A stretch of DNA of 64,000 nucleotides. Origin: Nereocystis luetkeana (taxonomy: Eukaryota > Sar > Phaeophyceae > Laminariales > Laminariaceae). Within the stretch, counting starts at the first letter, position 1; the number at the start of each line of letters is the position of its first letter. A model generated the notes under the pieces. It had not been told where the DNA came from, did no database searches, and saw nothing but the letters and a program-made list of their open reading frames with translations. Shown here in pieces: positions 53,451 through 64,000 of the stretch. The stretch is from contig JARUPZ010000027.1 in assembly GCA_031213475.1 (NCBI GenBank), positions 4,458,569 through 4,522,568 on the forward strand. The letters are read 5' to 3'. Position numbers and translations under genes: made by a program.

Positions 53451-53682
53451 GGGTCGATCTTAACGAGGAGTGTTTTTCAAATTTTGTCGGTATTTTCCCG
53501 AAATTTCGGTATTTCCCTATAGGAAAAAACCAAGAACTTAACGAGGAGTGTTTTTCAAATTTTGTCGGTATTTTCCCGAAATTTCGGTATTTCCCTATAG
53601 GAAAAAAACAAGAAATGCCGAAATATCGGGAAAATACTGAAAAAAAAACTAAAAAACAGCCCTTCCTCGTTAAGAGCGACCC
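53451..53682 (+). mobile_element. TIR element GGGTCG-TCTTAACGAGGA (232 bp) with internal duplication
   Basis: GGGTCGATCTTAACGAGGAG at the left and CCTCGTTAAGAGCGACCC at the right. A unit of about 76 bp starting CTTAACGAGGAGTGTTTTTC and ending CCCTATAGGAAAAAA is repeated directly, so the left TIR is present twice. The TIR core TCTTAACGA is shared with the 29708-30524 element. Confidence 0.85.
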
Positions 53683-55411
53683 TTTTATTTAAAAAATATC
53701 CTCATAATATTTCGGTACAGAGTGGTATATAATAGCCTACTACGCTCAAGGTTGTTCAAGAAGGGTGATACAACAAAGCTCTACGTGAGGCTTGCGCGGG
53801 TTGGGTGTTTTTGTTGGAAGGCCTACCAGGTATACTGTACTGCGATCAAGTGCTTCATTGCACTTCATATATATACCTGGTACGTATGTTTGTAGCGCAT
53901 GTTAACACATAATCTGCAGCCCAACAAACAACATCTCATCGCACCTTCCGGACACAGGCAGCAGCTGCTGGCTCTTTCGTCTTGGTATGATATCTTATTC
54001 TCGCGACGGCGGCGGGTGGGTCGAGCATGTTTATTCCCTGCTCTCGCGGCGTCGGTGCAAGACAGAGGAACATTCCAGCAGGGTGTTTGTGCGCACACTA
54101 TTAATATTAATATAGCAGCAGTTGGTTTTGCGTCGTTGTTCGCACGTTGCCTTGTTTGTTCTTCTGTGAATGAAGGCACTGCAACCTGAAACCAGGGTAT
54201 ACATGTACCACCGTCCGTCATTGCAGGCGCCCTTTTCCGAACGTCCAACCCACCACCCCTTGCACTCGCCCTCTACTACTACTGCTGCTGTAGACAATAT
54301 CATGAGAAAAGTGCGAAAACATGACAAATTTACAAAGCACAACGAACATATGTCCGCATCATGAAGCCTATCTGCGCTTTGTCTCAGTTTCTCTGCATCT
54401 TTTCGTACAACAAGTACTCTGTAGACCCACCATCGTCTGTTGTTGTTGTCGTATGCAGGGGAGTCAGGGCGATGGTGGTGCGTTTCCACGGAAGAACGCA
54501 GAGTGGGGGATGTGTGGGGATGGTGCCTTGAGAACTTCTCCAAGTGATGATGTAATCATGAATGTCTACTATTAGTAATGTAGCTACATGACATTGTCGC
54601 ACGGCCGGACGGTGTTTGTAGGGGTGAGGAATCGGAGTGAGTGGTGTTCCTGTTGCCGCGCTCCTGGAAATGGGGGCGAGTGTCAGCTCATCATACATAC
54701 ATACGGTACCTCGTATGATCTATTCATAGATAGCCCAACGGGGAATTATTTACAGTGCGCAAAGAGCCACAAACGATACGCCGCTTTATACGATACAGCA
54801 GCAGCAGTAGTAGCGGTAACTTGGATGTTTTTTTGTGGCATACATAATTCCTGGCACGAGATGAAAGACGGTGCACAGCACCACGTGTTATTACAAGCAC
54901 GTACCCATGGCACAGCAGTAAGGAAGTAGTAAATAGTTGCACAACATCACCCATCCGAACAAAAAAGAAGAAGGAGAGTTAATACGGTGGTGCACAGGTA
55001 ACAGGTAGGTGGTACACAGGCAACAGGCAGCGTTGCAAAACGCATATCACCACCGAAATAGCATGTTGAATACACGTCGGGTACGGCCTGAACGGGGAGG
55101 GGTAAGTATTATATAGCATCTGGTTCCTCCGTAACATGCACGCACGAGTCGCAGGAAAATATCGCACACACGCGCGATCCTGTGTGCGTCAGCGCGGTTT
55201 ATGGCACGTGAGGGTACCAACCAATTGTCCTTTGTACGAGGTATACGGGGCGGGGTGTATACATTCATTCTCCTTTTCCCGTTTTACCTTTCCCCCTTTT
55301 TCCTTTTCCCCTCGGAGTAATGGTTTCTTTTTTATTTTCATTTTTTTGCTTGAGGTTGTACGATGCGCTCAATTTTATCTCCCCGAATTCAGAAAAGAAA
55401 TTATTCCCCCC

Positions 55412-55509
55412 TTAACCCTTTTAGAACCGTAGTCCCATAGGTGGGGACGAACCAGTTCAATTTCAAGTACTTTGTCCCCAAAACGGGACTGCGGTTCTAA
55501 AGGGGTTAA
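55412..55509 (+). mobile_element. TTAA-type hairpin MITE (98 bp)
   Basis: TTAACCCTTTTAGAACCG, TAGTCCC at the left; GGGACTGCGGTTCTAAAG, GGGTTAA at the right; same family as 8309-8405. The left arm is slightly decayed in the middle (CATAGGTGGGGACGAACC). Confidence 0.85.
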
Positions 55510-55714
55510 TCTTCATATCTTCATGGTGTTTTTATCAGTAGACCATCCATTATTATAGTAGTACATTCGTGTCCGAGGAAGTATATTACGATGTATACTG
55601 ATGACGATGGTGGCTGTGCGATAGTCGTCAGTAATGTCTGTGATGTGTATCGTACGTATTCATACATACAGCATACCTGGTACCTGGTACGACTGCTTTT
55701 TGTATTTGTACCTG

Positions 55715-56040
55715 TATCTTGACTTTTTTTTTCCTTTTTTAAAAAAGCATCACTTTTACTTCCTTCCAGCGTAACTCGTAGGAGGTTTTACCCTCAGCGA
55801 TCTTCTGGAGAAGCCGTGGTCACAGGTGTCGTCCCTTCTCCCCCCCGGTATACGTGCCTCTATTTTTTTTGTCGCGCACAGGGTTCAGCATTCCCACTGC
55901 TCGTCGATTATCATCGAATGTAGCAAACTCACGCTCTCGCGCTTCCCGCTAATCATTTTTTTATGCAAGAAAAAGTCCCTACGAACATGCACTCGCACTC
56001 GGCGAGACTTGAACCCACGAAATTGATCTTGATAGACTAC
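55715..56040 (-). mobile_element. SINE group B, inverted copy
   Basis: T-rich tail, then GGAGGTTTTACCCTC, GAGAAGCCGTGGTCACAGG, GTCGCGCACAG and CGTCGATTATCATCGAATG. The head in reverse complement has TATCAAGATCAATTTCGTGG and B-box GGGTTCAAGTCTCGCC. It matches 19375-19735. Confidence 0.78.
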
Positions 56041-56309
56041 TACTTACTGCTGTATACCAGGTATTATATTATTTTCCTGGGGCATATTCTTCCTTTAGAG
56101 TTCTTAGCGGCCTGTCCTGTGACCGCGGGCTGAATTTTTGGAAATTTGGCGAATATTTCATGTGAGAACAACAACAAGAATAATAGTGTTAGATCGTACG
56201 TCCTCATTACGATAAGATTCATACTAGGTATGCTTTACGTACGACGTTTCGCTTCTTTGGGTTCCCGAAGGGTTCCAGGAAAATTACCATGTTTGTTTAT
56301 GGATGGGCA

Positions 56310-56846
56310 TCATGTATGTGGCACTGCTGCTGTGTAGAACGTTGGATGCACATGCAACGGTGTGACTCGTGGACTGACCTTGTTGTAACCGAAGGAAGCA
56401 CCCTCTCCGCTGTCTTTGACGTCCGAATCGGAGTAGTAGTGTGGCGATGAAGCTCCGCCTTCGATGACGCGGCCGTACGACCGGCGCCTCTTCATGCCAG
56501 CTGCTCCTCCTGTCTCCTCCACGCGTGGCGACGACGCAACGTCACCGCCCTCCTCGACTTTGACGTGTTCGCCGAGATGAGACGATCCCGACCCCGACCT
56601 TTCCATACTGAAGTTTCGTTGCATCGTGAGGTGACCACTACCACTCTGCCCCTCGCTCGGCGAGTCTGTGGGTAATGGTGGCGGCGTCGAGCAACTCCTG
56701 TTATTAGGCCTGCCCATCGCGAGGGCGACGGCTAGCGTCGATAGCTTCTTAGCGTTAGGGTAGTAGGCGTTGAGGATGCGGCTGCCACCGCATGTGGCGA
56801 CTTCGAGCTCCCTATTAACAGCGCCACGGTCGTTATTCGTAGCAGT

Positions 56847-56905
<59 letters not shown>

Positions 56906-57203
56906 GTCTATTTGTTGCTGCGGCGAGCATGTTCGGCGGCGGTTTACTGGCGCAGGGCGTGGTCGCGACGCCTTGACTACCGCCGTGCCGACCAATGCCA
57001 CCAGTGACCAACACGGCCGGGCCGAGTTTTCGACCGGTCTCCTCCGCCAATTGTGTGTCGATCCTCAGCCCACCTCCGGCCCGTCGTTCGAGGCCGCCAC
57101 CGCTTGAAATCCCTTGGCGCATATGTACGGGTGTGGATTGCGCGTCGTCCCTGCCAGCCAACCACGACGACGATCTGCTGCCCCCCGCCCGGTTGGCCTC
57201 CAT
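56310..57203 (-). CDS. Ser/Gly-rich protein with poly-Ala tract, unknown function
   Basis: The first ATG (57203) gives 297 residues to the stop at 56310. The frame stays protein-like for 27 more codons upstream without ATG (DLLPRYKSTRLDKPREI), after a possible acceptor, so a 5' exon may be missing. There is also a plausible donor (AAG|GTCAGT at 56379-56378), so the real C-terminus may lie in another exon. Residues from about 102 form a run of some 19 Ala encoded by a pure CAG-class repeat (56847-56902). The C-terminal half is Ser-rich and disordered, with a sumoylation-like VKVEE and a basic MKRRRSYGR. A nuclear regulatory protein is possible; this is inference only. Confidence 0.55.
56847..56902 (+). 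repeat. (CAG)n repeat coding for poly-Ala on the minus strand
   Basis: About 18 CAG units read as GCT on the minus strand. Purity suggests length instability. Confidence 0.9.
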
Positions 57204-57784
57204 GATCTCCCTCGGCTTGTCGAGTCTGGTCGACTTGTATCGCGGCAGGAGGTCGGGTGTTGATGCCTCATGCACGCTGCACAACGGAATATCATTCGTC
57301 GCGCGGTTTCACGTGCTATTTCAATAGTAAGCAACAACAGCAAGAGAACGTTGGTGCTGAAGTCTTTATGTCTGTTGTTGTTGCAGCTTTTTTGCTTTTT
57401 TTGGCAGCGTCGACTTTTGCCGCGGATACAGTTTTTTCGGTTTCGGCGGTTTCATGTTCCCGTTCGCGAATCGTACTGCAAAATGTACGCAGACTATTTA
57501 TTGTATCTGATATACTGCTTTAGTATTTTTAATATTAAAAATAGTAATAATTTTATTAAATACCTGGTACGCCAGTTAGTTGTGAGTTCGACTGACTGAA
57601 TACTGCTGTAGCAGTGGTTGATGCCGAACTTTGCGAGCTGCGCAATGCGTATTTGCAGTTTGAAACAAATATTCATTATGACGCCTGAGATAGCCGTGAG
57701 CTGTGGGATCGAATTTTCCCTCGAAACTCAACCATTCCAGCCAGGCTGCGTGTATGATGCCTCGACCACATGCAGCAGTACAGC

Positions 57785-57857
<73 letters not shown>

Positions 57858-58070
57858 TAAAAAGTGCAGCAGCAGCAGTAGATAGATGTGCATGATGAAT
57901 GGTTTGAGTACCGACGTTATACACAATTTATATCGTAGCTTATAATATACATACCCTGGTACCAGGTAGTTACCAACTAACATCGTGTGCTCTCGGCAAC
58001 AACAACAACAACACCTCACCCGAACCCCACCACCACCACCAGTGTCGTCGTATTATCCTGGTCCTACAGC

Positions 58071-58129
<59 letters not shown>

Positions 58130-59215
58130 ACGTTTTGTTGTGGCGTATACCTCGTAGTAGATACTGGTGATAGATTATCTGGCAGACAATCTCTAATGAT
58201 ACTACGGGGGAACAAACAATATATACTTCAGTATAGTAATCGGAACCAAGCAAGGTGTGTAGACGTAAGGGGATACAGCAGTTTTGTTTCCGAGGTGGAG
58301 GTTTTCTTCTTTCTTTCGGGAAAGTTATGAGTGATCAATGTTGAAGATCATGCTGCACATTGTCGGATGGCAAGGGAAATAATAATAATAATAGTATTAA
58401 TAACAGTACTGATAGTATACTCGTAGCTGTGTGGTCTCTCTATAACGCCGGTATACTGGTATATATATACCGTATGTATGCGCTTGGCAACACTACCGGC
58501 ACTACTACGAGGTGAGCAGCAACCAGCACTATACTCCGAACACAGCTATTTAATAGCTACATACACTATTAATATTAATAACTACTACTACTACTACTAC
58601 TACTACTGGTGGTGGTGAATCTGCTTCACGATATCACAGGCACTATAAAAACAGCGGGCAGCCGGTACTATACGTATGACAATACTCGTGACGCACTACA
58701 TATAAAAACAGCGGGCAGCCGGGACTATACGTACGTATAATAATACTCGTGACTTGTATTACCTGGTATGTTGTTTGGGTCTATGGTGTGTTCTGACTAC
58801 TTTTTTGGTCCCCCGTAGTACTACTTGAAAAAAAATGCTTTGCAGCGAAATCAGTCATGTCCGACAAAGGCGTCGAATACCTTTGTATATAGCAAGAATG
58901 CTACATACCGGGTGTATGTTTATATATATATATGTGGTCAAGAGGGTGAACTCGCATGCATTATTTGGTGTGTATGCAGTGGGAAGGGGGAAAGCGGCAG
59001 GATTTATTTTTCTAGACTAAGTGTACACTCGTAGTAGAGCTCGCTGCCGAGTACGTTTACTTAATCGAGTTTCTTAACGCCCCCCCGAGAAAGTATGAGC
59101 CTTTTATGTTCTTACTCGTATCAGTAGAATGTTTCTTATTCGTCGGCCTGCGAGTATACTGCTGCTTGCTGTGTTGTATACCTCACACAAGAACGCAAAC
59201 TAAACGTACAGGAGT
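57204..59215. other. Intergenic rich in (AGT)n microsatellites
   Basis: (AGT)n at 57784-57853 and 58069-58129, (ACT)n at 58579-58606, and a direct repeat of about 50 bp around TAAAAACAGCGGGCAGCCGG (58648, 58701). TACCWGGTA at 57561, 57960 and 58760. No gene. Confidence 0.6.
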
Positions 59216-59221
59216 ACATAC

Positions 59222-59340
59222 ATGCAGGTGTGAAGGTGTTACCAAATAAATGTGAAGGTGTTACCTACTGAGCTATAATAGGGGTAAAAGATCGATCGAT
59301 TCCCCAGCCCAAGGTAATCCTTACCAGGTATAACACGGGC
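59222..59340 (-). mobile_element. SINE group C head fragment with TACCAGGTA insertion
   Basis: GTGAAGGTGTTACCTACTGAGC and GGGGTAAAAGATCGATCGAT match the head at 39650-39720. The end reads AATCCTTACCAGGTATAACA where 39711-39722 reads AATCCTTATAACA. The first bases are duplicated upstream (59228-59240). Confidence 0.75.
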
Positions 59341-62300
59341 CCTCTACAACAACAGTTGAAGTAGTACTCTACTAAATGAAACCAAGATATTGGCCCAGGC
59401 TAGATCTCTTATTTGAGAAAAGGCTTTTGCTTCACACTAACTTTTTTAGTATAACCGCTCCAGGATTGATTATTTGCCCGGAATTGCCAGGTATGGGTTT
59501 CTTGTCCGGGGCTCTTTCTTTCTGTGAGAAGGCTGATGATCGTAGTGTTCATAGGAGTGTTACAGCAGAGCATATATATACGCGACATGTATTATTACTG
59601 GATTTGCGAGTTAAGAATTTTAGGCTGAGTTCTTTGGTTTCATGTCCAAGAAAATAGTACGTGAGCACGTGGAAGCATTTGTGCTCAGGAAGGAGCGTAA
59701 CTCTAAATCCTATTTAATACCTCGTAGCCTCTTCTAGGAGCCTATATAGTATGCTCAACGTTGACATCTCAATGAGCCGAGAGTCTTTAGCCAAAATAAT
59801 AGGAGATTCTTATCGGGCACTGTGAGCCCTCTGTGTAGCTCTACTGTAAGTAGTAGGAAAGCTTTACTAGTAGTAGTAGTAGTAGTAGTAGAAAACATAC
59901 AGTAGCTTCGCCTTTTGTGTGGGTTTCTCCGCCGGGATACGTCGATCCCACCCAGCCCGGTAAACTATGAAAAATTATGGAGCCCACTGATTGCCACGCC
60001 ACCCGCTGGGGGCCATCGCATCTCGGCATCGGGCCGCATAGTACAAATAGCGCCCGACGTGTATTACACACCAGGTGCCAGGTATCACAGTTTACTAAGT
60101 TGAGTATTGGCCACTCGATCGGTGGAACTCAAGGCTGACGCATTTGTGTTTGCCAGTAAATAAATATGTTACGAGATTCCGGTGCAAAGCAGCAGCAGCA
60201 GTCCTCGTGTACTCATACTACGCAAATTTTAGCGGTCATGCCTTGCCTTTTCACGTGTTCCCGACACCACGCCCCGATTTTTTGCCGCGTCAGCGCAGTG
60301 GGAGCGAAAATATAGCTTGGAAGAGTATGCCGTAAAGAGCGTCGAATTCGCACAGGGATGCGATCGATTTTCGGCGCTTGGTTTTCCCCGAACGGGAAGG
60401 TTAAGGTTGCCATACCGACCAATTTCTTAAAGGTGTTTTCGGAAAAGATCTGGTGGAGAGAGATAGCCTTCCGAAAATAGAGTGTTCGAATTTAGTGGCC
60501 TTACCGCTGTCGATAAAACGAGCGTTGAGAAACGATCATACTTCTGGGCGAACTCAACGCTATTTACGGTACTTACGGTATAAACTCCTATAAATGCCCG
60601 GCAACGTGGAATATATATGCCTCGAAGTTTTTTTTTGTTTAAACAGATTGCCCCCCTCCCCCCTCCTCGATGGCTTTGGGGTGTCATGTACCGACATATA
60701 ATGACACTCGGTATACCAGGAAATATGTGATAAACGAAGAAATCCCGGTCTCTCTGGGAGGTCCAAGTGATGATGTAATGCGCGGACGTTGATTTTTGCC
60801 ATGCTATTTGCCGATCGCCGATTGGTACACATGTACGTATATTCTGTATTGTGTATGTGTGCCCACCCTCGATGCTTCTTTAGTTTAGTGCCAGTACCAA
60901 ATAGTAGGGGTGTAATCTGTATATAACGCGAAAAGGGAGGGCAAACTCTGTGCACGAAAAAACTGAGAAGCTGGTATGAGGAAGTTGTGGGCAACGGCAG
61001 TACAATCGACAGGTTACGGGCGGTCTCACACGCACAAGCAGTTTGCCAGACGAGGATTAGATTCGAACCCAGGAGAATCTTGTGGCGCGCTGCAGATGCA
61101 CCAAACAAGTGCTGAAACATGGTCATATGTACCACCAGGTATCGGATACCTGGTAGTTGGTAGGAAGTCAAGAAAGGCTATCGTTGCGCGGCGAAAGATG
61201 CAAATCTCATCGCCAGGGAAAGAGGGGAGGGAGATAACGTAGAGGCGCCAGTCACGAGCACCGTACTGCGGTGCTTACTCTTTGTCCGGTTTACTGGCCA
61301 CAGACAATTACTTCATCCTGGCGGTGGCAGCCCTTGGGCCTACAACCGTATGTGGTACCAGGTACCTCTGCACATACAATCACAGCCAGTACAGGACAGT
61401 AGTGGGAGATTTATCGCCAACTGCCGCAAACACAACATAATGAACCCACCCGACACAACCCGTCCGTCCATCCATGTAACCACGACGAAACAAAGCTCGG
61501 TCATCCATTGCTTTTCGCCTTGAAGCAACCGTTTCGGCGAAAAGACAAACACAGGTCACCGAAGATTGCTGACGGTTGGAAAATACAAAAAAATTCCACC
61601 GCTACGAATCATAATAGTTTTTAAAGTTCACCCAGAGCCACGTCCGCACAGCACGCAGGACAACCATTTTGAGCACTACAATGTGAAAATACTACCAGGA
61701 GCAAGCCCAGAGCCTTACGTATCCCAGCACTTGATGGCAATGACATAATCTACCCCTCTTACGCCTCGTCAATCGACAGGCTCAATCAAGCAGGAGCCAA
61801 GGCATCACAGCGTGTAGACGCATGTCGCAGAAACTTGTTTTTTACAATTTTCCCCGAATTTATTGTACAGTTACATAGAAGCGCACACACACGCACACAG
61901 CGCGAGAAACGCCTCAGATGTCCCGAACTACCGTGAGAAAAAAAGAGCAACCCCTCGAAAGTGAAAGGGTCACCTGAAAAGACTTGGGGATTGATGGGCA
62001 CGATACGGTTTAGCTCTCAGTCACATTACACCTGGCACATTTATCTCTGTGGGCCCGAGGTCAGCCCATGAGGTTCGACTCAACCCGCCCCGCCCCGCGT
62101 TCGCAGGTTTGTTTTCCATGGCGCTATACATATAGGGTGCAGCATTCATTCCCACTTCTCGTCGGTTCTTCTCGAACTTCTCCACAAAAACAGCGGGGAA
62201 GCAATCGGGGCGCGTATTACACAACCCTTCAAACGGATACCACAGCTAACTACTGCCGTAGAATAGTTCTCTAGGCAGGTGTGGGAATAGCTAGCTACCC

Positions 62301-62596
62301 GGCGCACACGCAGACAAGAGACAGGATCGATCCGCCCCATGACAGGGCTCTTGCTGCTCCTACGAAGTCCACGCCACACGAAACACGACCGACCACTACA
62401 GCCGCGAGGGGTCTACCTATCGCCGGGCAATCGCTAGCTGGTGCATGACGTCCATGACTCTTGGGGCAAAGGCCTGCAGACTCTGGCCGATGAGGGACAA
62501 GAAGAAGTGTTCCGCCTGTTTGCAGGTAGCGCAAAGGACCGCACACACACGCACGCACGCAAACATGGTATGATAGTACATGAAAGCGGGTAGCAA

Positions 62597-62635
<39 letters not shown>

Positions 62636-63761
62636 GAGACGCGGCGCAGGGCAGGGCCGGTGAAGACGGGCAGGCGGCGGCCGCAGGCGAGAGAATGGGG
62701 TAGAGGAGGTTCAACATCTAAAGGAATACGTCTTTTTTTTATTATTGGCACCTGAGAGGGCTGTGATTATGGCTGGACTTCCCGGCCACCGCTCAGGGCG
62801 GAAATGTAAGTAACGTTGGGTCTTCATATTAATAAGCACACGGTCCTTATACTTCCGTCCAAAGTCGTACCTGGTAGTTAATAGCTGCCAGGCGAATGCT
62901 AGCTGAGTTATAGCTGACTTGTCGGCTGGCGCCATATGGCTTTCATCATACACCCAAAAAATAGTATCAGGTACTGGTATAAAATAAACGCGAACGGCCG
63001 TCAGCACCGCCATCGGGACCGTCGATGGCGACGTTTTTTTTTTGGCGCGCCGTGAGTTGAAGTACTACTGTAGACCTCTCAGATCTCTCTTTTCCCTCTC
63101 CGAGCGAGTGGTCTCTCACGGGCGAAAAACGCACCCTGTATACAGATAGCAAAGAAACCTTCCGCAAAACAAGGAAACCCAACCAGTCGGACAGCCGGCA
63201 CCGTTGGAGGAGCCAACTATTAATAGCCAACTACAACAGGCCCCCCCCAGTAAGGCGGTGGTGCGCCAGAGCAGTATGGCCGCCTTATAGGAGGGAGCCG
63301 CCTTATTCATTCTAGGTGATTGAGTGCGACTTTCCAGTGGCGCCGAGCGCTTTCGACCGCCTTATATCGGGATACCGCCGCCTTACTCAGACCCCGCCGT
63401 ATGGGGGCACCCCTACTGTATAATAATACTATACCTAAGCCAACTACCAATACCTGGCTGGCGACTTTTATAGTCATCCACCCCACATGTCTAACGATTT
63501 ACAGCATCGGCCGTAGCTTGGTTGGGGAAACGATGATAGATTCGGTGTGCCCCTAGCTGCAACTCAAGGAGTCGTGCGCGGCATGGGCACAGCACGATCC
63601 TAATCGCGTTGCGTCTCGCTCTCACTCCTCTCGTGCACAATACGACAAAAATAAATAAATAATAATAACCAGCAGCAAATTTTGGCCGCTATTTCTGAGT
63701 CCCTCAGCCCAACGGGGTTGACACCTTACCGCTCGTATTGGGAGGTCCAGGTGTAGTTAGG
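59341..63761. other. Intergenic, no gene supported
   Basis: (AGT)n at about 59870-59890, a (CA)16 run at 62601-62632, a repeat at 60520-60580 related to 40966-41032, and a cluster of CCGCCTTA motifs at 63250-63395. TACCWGGTA at 61147, 61356 and 62868. A 93-codon ATG frame at 59376-59657 has no recognisable motif. Confidence 0.45.
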
Positions 63762-64000
63762 CTCATTCTTATCGGAGAGCGTTTTTTCCAAAATTCCCAA
63801 ATTTTGGAAATAATTGAAGATATGTATCGATATACGGAGGCGTTCTGCCACTATTCGTGAAATTCTCCAGAAGCAAAAATACCAAGTTCGTTAACATTCC
63901 AATATTTGGAAAAAAAAAAAAACGAAAAATATGGAAGATTGAAAAATTGCGCGAAAAAAATGTCGAAAATTTGGACAAAAAGCTCTCCGATAAGAATGAC
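63762..64000 (+). mobile_element. TIR element CATTCTTATCGGAGAGC (about 240 bp)
   Basis: The left end CTCATTCTTATCGGAGAGC is mirrored by GCTCTCCGATAAGAATGAC at the very end of the window, so the element may stop at or just beyond 64000. The interior is A/T-rich and non-coding and matches 40050-40262. Confidence 0.75.

Larger units (their letters stand above)
52968..56309. other. Intergenic with TIR elements and a SINE
   Basis: Besides the elements listed separately, it holds five exact TACCWGGTA sites (53824, 53874, 55674, 55681, 56055). No coding region is supported. Confidence 0.45.

Noticed and set aside
60560-61171. 203-codon minus-strand frame
   Set aside because: Low-complexity His/Tyr/Thr composition; overlaps a dispersed repeat; no motif.

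Overview
The window is nuclear DNA from a eukaryote with long introns. The one gene I can name, DNA polymerase alpha catalytic subunit, has 20 exons over 17 kb with ordinary GT-AG (and two GC-AG) introns. Much of the rest is SSRs, G-runs, tRNA-derived SINEs and short TIR elements. The style (intron-rich genes, introns averaging about 700 bp, Ala/Gly/Ser-rich predicted proteins, sparse genes) is most like a brown alga such as Ectocarpus. That placement is inference; no sequence search was done.

Layout. 1-17337 (+): the C-terminal 1135 codons of POLA1; the 5' exons lie before the window. All catalytic motifs and both zinc-binding Cys pairs are present, and all splice junctions keep frame. Its introns carry a (CTGTG)80 satellite, a 130-bp CT run, many copies of a G-run-headed repeat, and two kinds of hairpin MITE. 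17338-35659: gene-poor, with three SINE groups, an 0.8-kb TIR element and one broken coding remnant. 35660-37396 (+): a three-exon gene for a helical, basic-tailed protein of unknown function. 37397-43560: repeats. 43562-43973 (-): an exon of a Cys-repeat protein. 44813-46528 (-): a secreted, very acidic, disordered protein. 51045-52967 (-): a second helical protein. 56310-57203 (-): a Ser/Gly-rich protein with a poly-Ala tract. 57204-64000: SSRs and TIR-element pieces, no convincing gene.

The strongest unexplained signal is the near-palindrome TACCWGGTA. I find 44 exact copies by eye, against about 0.5 expected by chance, none in the POLA1 exons. In two unrelated repeat families, a copy carrying the motif can be set against sister copies that lack it. 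Both times a plain TA has become TA-CCAGG-TA. The motif also occurs in head-to-tail runs sharing the TA. This looks like a 5-bp insertion with a TA duplication, i.e. excision footprints (or micro-insertions) of a TA-targeting mobile element that I cannot see in full here.

Apart from POLA1, none of the genes can be assigned a function from the sequence, and there is no evidence that they work together. I see no CRISPR, rRNA, intact tRNA gene, or retrovirus-like or virus-like element.
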